From contig NZ_BJWF01000011.1 of the NCBI RefSeq assembly GCF_007990225.1, forward strand, positions 1 to 64,000: DNA of 64,000 nt, read 5' to 3'. Position 1 is the first letter of the stretch; each line of letters opens with the position of its first letter. The position numbers and the translations under genes are program-made. The notes beneath the pieces were generated by a model. The model searched no databases and was not told where the DNA came from. It saw only the letters and a list, made by a program, of their open reading frames with translations. Source of the stretch: Enterococcus villorum. GTDB lineage: Bacteria; Bacillota; Bacilli; Lactobacillales; Enterococcaceae. Shown here piece after piece: positions 55,909 to 64,000 of this stretch.

Positions 55909-55964
55909 TTTTTATTTCGTTTATAAGTAAGCGTACAAAGTTAAAATTTTTAGAAAATTCATGT

Positions 55965-56130
55965 TTAGGGGCTTAACAGGACTTTGGGAAGTCGTATTAA
56001 AGTGGCAATAGGAAACTCTTCTGTTAAAGTCATCCAGCTGCCACCTTTAGATGATCCCACATTTATCCAACTTTTCATTGTACTACTCCCATCTCTAAAT
56101 CGACTAGCTAAAATCGTTGCTTCTACAATT
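55965..56130 (-). pseudogene. Fragment related to the glycine-zipper secreted protein
   Basis: The minus strand reads EATILASRFRDGSSTMKSWI then NVGSSKGGSWMTLTEEFPIA and TLIRLP, stop at 55965. This aligns with the C-terminus of the 20195 gene (LAKRCEQGQSDVKSMINKG and GGVRMTLSAEFPICSL). Upstream, AGGAGGGATTTATGAAAAAA at about 56150-56168 looks like the old ribosome site and start, but is followed by stops, so most of the gene is lost. The gap 55910-56543 otherwise has only an imperfect palindrome near 56177-56195. Confidence 0.65.
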
Positions 56131-56543
56131 ATTCATGTGATTATTTTTTCATAAATCCCTCCTTTATCCTGGGGCGTTACACAACTGTTGTAACCGTTGA
56201 TGTTATTTTGCTCAATGGATATTTATGATTTTTGAATAAAATTATAATGTAGAGATTTTAGTCATTTATCAAAAGCTTTTAAGAAATTTGTTCGTTTTGT
56301 ATTACCTTAGATTTTGTTTTAAGAAAAACCGAATGCTTTGTTGAAAAATCTTCTTAATTTGAAGACGGGAAATGTGGATTTCTCCATTTAAAAAAATAAG
56401 GATTAGCCTTTGATTTCCATCGTTAAATTTTTCCCATCTCCTGTAATTTTACTGTTGGAAAGATTGCAACTCTATTCATTTTGCGTTAAAGTAAAAAGAG
56501 ATTTCGTGAAACAATTATCTGTTTCACAATGAAAGGATTAATT

Positions 56544-57257
56544 ATGACTCCAGAAGAATTTCGTCAAGCATTGGCAGATAAAGGGATTCATTTATCTGAC
56601 CAACAAATGAAGCAATTTGAGCAATATTATCAGTTACTGATTGAGTGGAATGAAAAAATGAATTTAACAGCGATCACAGAAAAAAATGAAGTTTATTTGA
56701 AGCATTTCTATGATTCATTGACGTTAGCTTTCGATGTTGATTTTTCAAGTGCTCTTTCACTTTGTGATGTCGGTTCTGGTGCAGGATTTCCTAGTATTCC
56801 CTTAAAAATTGCGTTTCCTAACTTACAGATCACAATTGTTGATTCTTTAAATAAACGAATCAATTTTTTAACTGAATTAACCAAAAAAATCGGCATCACA
56901 GCTGCTCTTTATCATGATCGAGCGGAAAGTTTTGGTCAAAATCCTCAATTTCGTGCTTCTTTTGATTTTGTGACAGCACGTGCGGTAGCAAGATTAAATG
57001 TTTTAACGGAGCTATGTTTGCCTTTAGTGAAACAAGAAGGCTATTTTTATGCGTTGAAAGCGGCGAAAAGTGAAGAGGAATTGACTGAAGCAAAACATGC
57101 GATCGCTATTTTAGGAGGCAAATTTGTAAAAGAATATGCGATAGAATTACCTAAAATTTCCGATAAACGTCATATCCTCGTGATACAAAAAAAGAAGGTA
57201 ACCCCTAAAAAATACCCTAGAAAACCTGGTATGCCAAATAAGCAACCAATTAAGTAG
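56544..57257 (+). CDS. rsmG: 16S rRNA m7G527 methyltransferase RsmG
   Basis: 237 residues from ATG 56544 (GAAAGGA eight bases ahead; the ATG at 56529 lies inside it). SAM-binding motif [16 protein letters not shown] near residue 70, [14 protein letters not shown] and [12 protein letters not shown] follow. Methylates G527; loss gives low-level streptomycin resistance. In the ancestral order it follows mnmG directly; here a 10-kb accessory stretch intervenes. Confidence 0.97.
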   Translation: MTPEEFRQALADKGIHLSDQQMKQFEQYYQLLIEWNEKMNLTAITEKNEVYLKHFYDSLTLAFDVDFSSALSLCDVGSGAGFPSIPLKIAFPNLQITIVDSLNKRINFLTELTKKIGITAALYHDRAESFGQNPQFRASFDFVTARAVARLNVLTELCLPLVKQEGYFYALKAAKSEEELTEAKHAIAILGGKFVKEYAIELPKISDKRHILVIQKKKVTPKKYPRKPGMPNKQPIK

Positions 57258-57268
57258 GAGGAGAAGAG

Positions 57269-58036
57269 ATGGCACAAATAATATCTGTTGCAAATCAAAA
57301 AGGCGGTGTCGGTAAAACAACCACCACCGTAAACCTAGGTGCTTGCTTAGCTAGTCTTGGTAAAAGAGTTTTATTAGTAGATATGGATGCACAAGGTAAT
57401 GCGACAAGTGGCGTCGGTATTCGAAAACCAGATGTTACCCAAGACATTTATGATGTGTTAGTCAATGAATTACCAATTGCAAAAGCAACCCTTGTCACGG
57501 AACATGAAAATTTAAGCATTGTGCCTGCCACTCTTCAATTAGCAGGAGCAGAAATTGAATTAACATCTATGATGGCAAGAGAATCTCGTTTAAAAAGTTC
57601 ATTGGCTGAAGTGAATGAGCAATATGATTATATTTTGATTGATTGTCCACCTTCTCTTGGGCATTTAACCATTAATTCATTTACAGCTAGTGATTCTATT
57701 TTGATTCCTGTACAATGTGAATACTATGCGTTAGAAGGGTTGAGTCAACTATTAAATACGGTTCGTTTAGTTCAAAAACATTTCAACCCAGAGTTGGAAA
57801 TTGAAGGTGTTTTACTCACCATGTATGATGCTCGAACTAATTTAGGTAATGAAGTGGTAGAGGAAGTACGTAAATATTTCCGTGAAAAAGTTTATGAAAC
57901 GATTATTCCAAGAAATATTCGTCTTTCAGAAGCTCCAAGTCATGGCATGCCGATCATCGATTATGATCCACGTTCTAGAGGAGCTGAAGTCTACCAAGCA
58001 TTGGCAAAGGAAGTGGTTAGCCGTGAAGAAAAGTAA
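57269..58036 (+). CDS. parA: Chromosome partitioning ATPase ParA/Soj
   Basis: 255 residues. Deviant Walker A KGGVGKTTTTVNLGACLA, the conserved LLVDMDAQGNAT, and DYILIDCPPSLGHLTINS. Works with ParB/parS in origin segregation and modulates DnaA. Overlaps parB by 14 bases. Confidence 0.97.
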   Translation: MAQIISVANQKGGVGKTTTTVNLGACLASLGKRVLLVDMDAQGNATSGVGIRKPDVTQDIYDVLVNELPIAKATLVTEHENLSIVPATLQLAGAEIELTSMMARESRLKSSLAEVNEQYDYILIDCPPSLGHLTINSFTASDSILIPVQCEYYALEGLSQLLNTVRLVQKHFNPELEIEGVLLTMYDARTNLGNEVVEEVRKYFREKVYETIIPRNIRLSEAPSHGMPIIDYDPRSRGAEVYQALAKEVVSREEK

Positions 58037-58913
58037 AGGATTAGGTCGAGGAATTGATGCGTTATTTCAGGATCTAGAGAACTTAGAGACTATGGATGTA
58101 AAAGATGAAACAGTGGTTCAATTACCACTCAATGAATTACGTCCTAACCCTTATCAACCACGTAAGACATTTGAAGAAATCTCGTTACAAGAATTAGCAA
58201 ATTCAATTGAACAATCGGGTGTGTTTCAACCAATCATCGTTCGCCGCTCTGCCGTAAAAGGCTATGAGATTATAGCTGGTGAACGTCGTTTTCGCGCTTC
58301 GAAGTTAGCAGAAAAAGCAACAATCCCTGCTATTGTTCGTGATTTTGATGAAGAAGCAATGATGCAAGTGGCTGTTTTAGAAAATCTGCAACGAGAAGAT
58401 TTAAATCCACTTGAAGAAGCAGAAGCCTATGATATGTTGATGAAAAATCTTCAATTAACACAGGCAGAAGTGGCTAAACGTTTAGGGAAAAGTCGTCCAT
58501 ATATTGCTAATTATTTACGTTTATTAACTTTACCTGAACTTGTGAAAGAAATGGTTCAAGATCAACGACTATCCATGGGACAGGCTCGTACACTCTTAGG
58601 CTTAAAAAACAAAAGCATGATTCTTAAATTAGCAAACCGAGCTGTTACTGAAAACTTAACTGTTCGCCAATTAGAACAAATCGTTTCGCAATTAAACCAA
58701 AATGACGGAAAAGAAAAGAAAAAAATTCCCCGCTTGGCAAAAGAAAAGCCTTATTATCTACGTGAAAGCGAAGATCGTTTGATGGATAAATTTGGTACAA
58801 ATGTAGCCATTCAAGAAAAAGACGGCAAAGGAAAAATCGAAATCGAATACCTTTCACAAAACGATTTGACAAGAATCCTTGATATCCTTAATATTCAATT
58901 TGATGAAGAGTAA
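58023..58913 (+). CDS. parB: Chromosome partitioning protein ParB/Spo0J
   Basis: 296 residues. GTG at 58023 (after AAGGAAGTGG) gives the standard start KKSKGLGRGIDALF. The CTPase domain has LRPNPYQPRKTF, IIAGERRFRASK and ENLQREDLNPLEEA. The HTH reads LTQAEVAKRLGKSRPYIANY; a C-terminal dimer domain ends the protein. Binds parS sites such as 13011 and 25755. A second paralog (noc) is not present nearby. Confidence 0.97.
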   Translation: MKKSKGLGRGIDALFQDLENLETMDVKDETVVQLPLNELRPNPYQPRKTFEEISLQELANSIEQSGVFQPIIVRRSAVKGYEIIAGERRFRASKLAEKATIPAIVRDFDEEAMMQVAVLENLQREDLNPLEEAEAYDMLMKNLQLTQAEVAKRLGKSRPYIANYLRLLTLPELVKEMVQDQRLSMGQARTLLGLKNKSMILKLANRAVTENLTVRQLEQIVSQLNQNDGKEKKKIPRLAKEKPYYLRESEDRLMDKFGTNVAIQEKDGKGKIEIEYLSQNDLTRILDILNIQFDEE

Positions 58914-58921
58914 GAGATCAT

Positions 58922-59017
58922 AACAAAGTTGCTTAATTCTGACTAGTAAAGAAACGGCAGAGAAAATATTTTTTTGGGTTTTGACTTACTACCAAAGATT
59001 TGGCTTTGAAATGCCGT
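58922..59017. repeat. Degenerate member of the long-palindrome family (copy 4)
   Basis: The right end CTTACTACCAAAG...TTGAAATGCCGT resembles CTTATTACCGAAG...TTGAACACCGT of copy 2, but the stem is largely lost. Confidence 0.45.
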
Positions 59018-59027
59018 GGGTCAGGTC

Positions 59028-59133
59028 ACGAAAGTAAGATCAACTCCGAGCAATTAAAAAATGATTTTCTAAATTAGCTCTTCATATTTTAAATCGATGT
59101 CTTAGGATGAAAGCACTACTTTGTAGAGACCGT
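59028..59133. repeat. Degenerate member of the long-palindrome family (copy 5)
   Basis: Contains AAATTAGCTCTTCATATTTT, matching the conserved loop AAATAGCTTYYCATATTT, and ends GAGACCGTT. Tandem with copy 4, as copies 1 and 2 are tandem. The rest of 58914-59275 holds only the ribosome site of the next gene. Confidence 0.45.
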
Positions 59134-59275
59134 TATTGAAAAAAGAATAGGCTTGAATCATGAATTGCCATTGCGAATAAGAAAGTGCCTTTTTCTCTTG
59201 TAGAATTAGTGGGAATAATGAAAATGAGCTGAAGAATCCATTCAAAAGAGCAATGACTAAAAGGAGAGGACTTTT

Positions 59276-59467
59276 ATGTACGATTTACACGATATTATTG
59301 AAATGAAAAAGCCACACGCTTGTCAGACAAACCGTTGGGAAATTATTCGTATGGGTGCTGATATCAAAATCAAATGTATTAATTGTGGGCATATCGTCAT
59401 GATGACTCGCCGAGAATTTGAAAAAAAATTAAAAAAAGTACTTGAAAAAAATGCAGAGAAAGAGTGA
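59276..59467 (+). CDS. DUF951 family protein
   Basis: 63 residues, conserved next to ychF in Firmicutes. The motif MKKPHACQTNRWEIIRMGAD then IKIKCINCGHIVMMTRREFE carries a small zinc-ribbon-like Cys set (C17, C36, C39). Function unknown; nucleic-acid binding is often suggested. AGGAGAGG ribosome site. Lies between parB and ychF. Confidence 0.93.
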   Translation: MYDLHDIIEMKKPHACQTNRWEIIRMGADIKIKCINCGHIVMMTRREFEKKLKKVLEKNAEKE

Positions 59468-59475
59468 ATAAACTT

Positions 59476-60576
59476 ATGGCATTAACTGCTGGAATCGTTG
59501 GATTACCTAATGTAGGGAAATCTACTTTATTTAACGCAATTACGAAAGCTGGAGCAGAAGCAGCAAACTATCCTTTTGCAACAATTGACCCCAATGTAGG
59601 AATGGTTGAAGTACCGGATTGGCGTTTACAACGTTTAACAGAACTTGTTCATCCTAAAAAAACGGTACCGACAACATTTGAATTTACGGATATTGCTGGG
59701 ATTGTTAAAGGAGCAAGTAAAGGCGAGGGATTAGGAAATCAATTTCTAAGTCATATCCGCCAAGTAGATGCGATCTGCCATGTTGTTCGTTGTTTTGATG
59801 ACGACAATATCACACACGTAGAAGGACGTGTTGATCCACTAGCAGATATTGATACGATCAACTTAGAACTTGTTTTAGCTGACTTAGAATCAATCAATAA
59901 ACGCTATACACGTGTGGCCAAAATAGCTAAAACAAAAGACAAAGATGCGGTTGCTGAATTAGCGGTATTGGATAAAATCAAACCAGTTTTAGAAGAAGGC
60001 CGTTCAGCTCGTTCAATTGACTTCACGGATGAAGAACAAAAAATTGTTAAATCATTATTTTTATTAACCACTAAACCAATCTTATATGTGGCAAACGTTG
60101 CAGAAGATGAAGTGGCAGAAAGTGACACAAATCATTATGTACAAGAAGTTCGTAATTTTGCTGCTGAAGAACATGCACAAGTAATTGTAGTTAGTGCACG
60201 TGCAGAAGAAGAAATTGCTGAATTAGATGAAGAAGACAAGGCTGAATTTTTAGAAGCATTAGGTATTGAAGAATCAGGTTTAGATCAACTTATTCGTGCA
60301 GCTTACGATCTTTTAGGTTTAGCGACTTATTTTACCGCAGGCGAACAAGAAGTTCGTGCGTGGACCTTTAAAAAAGGGATCAAAGCTCCCCAAGCAGCTG
60401 GCATCATTCATTCTGATTTTGAACGTGGCTTTATTCGTGCAGAAACTGTTTCTTTTGAAGATTTGGATCATTATGGAAATATGCATGCCGCAAAAGAAGC
60501 AGGGCGCGTTCGTTTAGAAGGAAAAGACTATGTAGTCCAAGATGGCGATGTTATGTTATTCCGTTTTAATGTATAA
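59476..60576 (+). CDS. ychF: Redox-regulated ATPase YchF
   Basis: 366 residues from ATG 59476 (MALTAGIVGLPNVGKSTLFN), the universal start of the family; an upstream in-frame codon at 59464 is not needed. Obg-like P-loop GLPNVGKST, FTDIAGIVKGASKGEG, and a TGS domain near the end (TAGEQEVRAWTFKKGIKAPQ and GDVMLFRFNV). Binds ribosomes and preferentially ATP. Confidence 0.97.
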   Translation: MALTAGIVGLPNVGKSTLFNAITKAGAEAANYPFATIDPNVGMVEVPDWRLQRLTELVHPKKTVPTTFEFTDIAGIVKGASKGEGLGNQFLSHIRQVDAICHVVRCFDDDNITHVEGRVDPLADIDTINLELVLADLESINKRYTRVAKIAKTKDKDAVAELAVLDKIKPVLEEGRSARSIDFTDEEQKIVKSLFLLTTKPILYVANVAEDEVAESDTNHYVQEVRNFAAEEHAQVIVVSARAEEEIAELDEEDKAEFLEALGIEESGLDQLIRAAYDLLGLATYFTAGEQEVRAWTFKKGIKAPQAAGIIHSDFERGFIRAETVSFEDLDHYGNMHAAKEAGRVRLEGKDYVVQDGDVMLFRFNV

Positions 60577-60661
60577 AGGGCTATCAAACTGTACGTGTTA
60601 TATGTTAGAATGTCTTTTGTGACAACCGTTAAAGTGACGGCTAAGGAGGACTATTTAGATC

Positions 60662-61357
60662 ATGGAATCAGAACAATTACGTGAGATCGTAAAAGAAAAC
60701 AATAGTTTAGAAGAAAAATTAACAAAAAGAAACCAACAATATATTTTTGACTTAAAAAAATCTTTAGAAGCAGCTAATTTATCCGAAGAGGAAAAAGTAA
60801 AAGCCCTTCATGATATTCTTCCAACGTTAGTGTCTGAACAAAAAGGTGGAAAAACAGCAAGACAATTATTTGGAACTGTTTCTGAACGAACAGAAGCCAT
60901 CATCAACAAACCGGCCGAAGCCAAAGTGAATGCGAAACCAGTGTTGATGTGGTTAGACAATGCTTTGCTTTTATTGGGATTACTAAGTATTATGATAGCA
61001 ATTACTGGATTGTTTTCACGTGGAACAGTGCCAGCTTATGGGATATCCACCCTTGTCTTTGGTTCAGCTGTCGGTGGTTGGATATTTTATCTTATGTATA
61101 AATACATTTATCAATATGAATATCCAGGTGCGGATCGTAGCAAAAAGCCAGGGATGGGTAAAACATTGCTTATTTTAGGTGGAACAACCTTGATTTGGGT
61201 ACTTTCATTTTCTGCAACGACCTTGCTTCCTCCTGTAATGAATCCATTATTAGATCCAATAATTATTGTCGTTATCGGAGCAGCAGCCTTGGCATTACGT
61301 TATTACTTGAAGAAAAAATATGGAATCTTAGGTAGTTTGTCGGTTCCAAGAAGATAA
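60662..61357 (+). CDS. DUF1129 family membrane protein
   Basis: 231 residues. A cytosolic helical N-terminus (about 1-95: LREIVKENNSLEEKLTKRNQ, LKKSLEAANLSEEEKVKALH) is followed by four hydrophobic helices. Typical of DUF1129 proteins placed near ychF/guaB in lactic acid bacteria; function unknown. AAGGAGGAC ribosome site; terminator at 61390-61440. Confidence 0.85.
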   Translation: MESEQLREIVKENNSLEEKLTKRNQQYIFDLKKSLEAANLSEEEKVKALHDILPTLVSEQKGGKTARQLFGTVSERTEAIINKPAEAKVNAKPVLMWLDNALLLLGLLSIMIAITGLFSRGTVPAYGISTLVFGSAVGGWIFYLMYKYIYQYEYPGADRSKKPGMGKTLLILGGTTLIWVLSFSATTLLPPVMNPLLDPIIIVVIGAAALALRYYLKKKYGILGSLSVPRR

Positions 61358-61389
61358 AACATTTAAAATCAAATCAAACATTGTAAATA

Positions 61390-61440
61390 TGAGGTATCGT
61401 TTTTAAAACAGATTTTCTTTTAAAAACGATGCCTTATTTT
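61390..61440 (+). terminator. Terminator after the DUF1129 gene
   Basis: AGGTATCGTTTTTAAAA pairs with TTTTAAAAACGATGCCT, followed by TATTTTTT. Confidence 0.85.
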
Positions 61441-61531
61441 TTGTATTATAGACAAAATATAAAAAGAGAGCATGGATGAAAACGCTTATAATAAGGATAT
61501 TCTTAGAAACCAAAAGGATTCTAGGAAGATT

Positions 61532-61560
61532 GTTGACTTAATAAGAAAAATCGATTATTT
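61532..61560 (+). promoter_or_regulatory. Possible guaB promoter
   Basis: TTGACT, 17 bases, TATTTT just ahead of guaB. The -10 match is weak. No purine riboswitch was recognised in 61441-61596. Confidence 0.4.
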
Positions 61561-61575
61561 TAATAGATAAACTAA

Positions 61576-63081
<1,506 letters not shown>

Positions 63082-63170
63082 GAAGTATAACGGTCATGGT
63101 AGTAGTTGTTTTTAGCAAATAATTAGCTACAGTTCACTAGATATGTGCTTCATTTTCTATCAATTCATAC

Positions 63171-63217
63171 AAAAAGCCGATAATCATGAAAACTTTCGTG
63201 ATTGTCGGCTTTTTTAT
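63171..63217. terminator. Terminator after guaB (bidirectional)
   Basis: AAAAAGCCGA-AATCATGA pairs with TCGTGATT-TCGGCTTTTTT, between guaB and the convergent DUF1576 gene. Confidence 0.88.
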
Positions 63218-63249
63218 GAATATTAAAGTAATGATTTGATGTTATCCAG

Positions 63250-64000
63250 TCATATGGATTTTTTTGTTGATTTTTGTATTGTTGAACTGTGGTGTTTTTG
63301 CTGTATCCCTAAACAAAGAGTAACTACAAATCCACAAGCAAAACCACTATTATATAAATTTAGACCACCATGCAGTTGAAAAGCTAGAGGAGCGAATAAG
63401 GCTAAGAGTATACCTGAAAAAAATCCTAATAGCTGTCCTTTTTGTTTAGTTAAAGGAGAAAGTCCAATACTAAACAATACCAATGAAACGATTTCTTGAC
63501 TATTGATCAAGTTTTCTGGGGATAAAATCTGAATAACTAATACCCCTAAGAAGGGTGGGAATAAGTCCTTTAAAGTGATACCAGAAAAACAAAAGCCAAT
63601 GACAGTTAGTAATGAACCAAAAACAAAACCATTAAAAGGCGCATCAATCGTGATCAAATAACCAGAATAAAAAAGTGCGATAATGGCAACTTGGTAACAA
63701 TTAATAAAGGATGGTTGATGATAAGCAGATTTAGAATCAATGGAACGGTAAAATAAAAAAATAACCATTAAGACAAGTAAGGATAATAAAAAGAATACCT
63801 AATAAATTTTAAATATATGTTGAAATTCCAGGTAGGTGACTGTATTTTTTTCAGGAAATACATAAAAAAGTGAGAGAAAACCGTAAATAGCCATGGCTAA
63901 TATCCCAGCTGCAAACCCACCATTAAATAAGTTCAGACCTTGATGGATACCCCGTACATGAATGGAGATGAGAGGAAAGATTAACCCTAAAAAAATACCA
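63250..64000 (-). pseudogene. DUF1576 family membrane protein with an in-frame TAG, runs off the window
   Basis: On the minus strand the frame enters from beyond 64000, reads GIFLGLIFPLISIHV then QGLNLFNGGFAAGILAMAIY, and stops at TAG 63799-63801. Ten codons later in the same frame is the ATG at 63768 and the remaining 172 residues, which contain the second repeat APLAFQLHGGLNLYNSGFACG. The two GLNL(Y/F)N-GFA-G repeats are characteristic of DUF1576 proteins. A single nonsense change separates the halves. Function unknown. Confidence 0.8.

Noticed and set aside
56177-56195. Imperfect palindrome GTTACACAACTGTTGTAAC resembling the island operators
   Set aside because: Different half-site spacing and no regulator or promoter beside it; probably chance.
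56507-56528. GTGAAACA...TGTTTCAC inverted repeat before rsmG considered as a parS
   Set aside because: Half-sites are in divergent order with a 6-base gap, unlike the parS palindrome.
61476-61489. cre-like TGAAAACGCTTATA upstream of guaB
   Set aside because: One mismatch to consensus but far from the likely promoter, and guaB is not a usual CcpA target; too weak to list.

Overview
The window is a low-GC Firmicutes chromosome segment centred on the replication origin. Gene content and order (dnaA-dnaN-yaaA-recF-gyrB-gyrA-rpsF-ssb-rpsR-gdpP-rplI ... dnaB-purA leftward; rpmH-rnpA-yidC-jag ... mnmE-mnmG ... rsmG-parA-parB-DUF951-ychF ... guaB rightward), protein sizes and enterococcal-style accessory genes point to Enterococcus, probably near the E. 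faecium/hirae/mundtii group. Species is not assigned.

Layout. 1-0.85 kb: two long hairpin repeats and the wreck of a circular-bacteriocin locus. 1.3-4.9 kb: a complete riboflavin operon (ribD-ribE-ribBA-ribH, minus strand) with promoter, FMN riboswitch and intrinsic terminator in front. 5.2-15.5 kb: accessory genes (Mga-type regulator broken by one stop, TMEM175-type channel broken by a homopolymer frameshift, small membrane proteins, ZIP transporter, pyruvate oxidase, ABC-F ATPase, a type I holin-like toxin with antisense RNA, a perfect parS). 15.5-19.7 kb: DegV, purA, dnaB. 20.2-21.8 kb: a secreted glycine-zipper protein overlapping a 26-residue membrane peptide, then a broken lipoprotein gene. 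22.2-35 kb: conserved leftward replication/ribosome block ending at oriC. 35.5-37.7 kb: rpmH-rnpA-yidC-jag.

The conserved rightward order is then interrupted twice. Between jag and mnmE (37.7-43.1 kb) lie a strong candidate small RNA, a sigma-70-like factor next to a three-module cell-wall lysin, a YbjQ-like protein, and an unrecognised protein with a possible His-Asp-Cys protease-like arrangement. Between mnmG and rsmG (46.4-56.5 kb) a 7.2-kb integrase/primase island has inserted into the 3' end of mnmG. It has 43-bp att repeats, paired arm-type repeats, a cI/cro-like switch whose operator exactly fills a promoter spacer, and a two-frame cargo gene at its right end. Outside its right att site are the remains of what looks like an older, related element: a dead Cys-rich bacteriocin-like gene, an intact 56-residue membrane protein, and a decayed copy of an island gene. 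Farther right is a fragment related to the 20.2-kb secreted protein.

Broken genes recur: in-frame stops in the Mga regulator, the DUF1576 protein and the Cys-rich peptide, and frameshifts in the TMEM175, lipoprotein, circular-bacteriocin and island-cargo genes. Some are in homopolymers and could be sequencing errors. Others (nonsense codons, the bacteriocin deletion) look like real decay. No rRNA, tRNA, insertion sequence or CRISPR array was seen.
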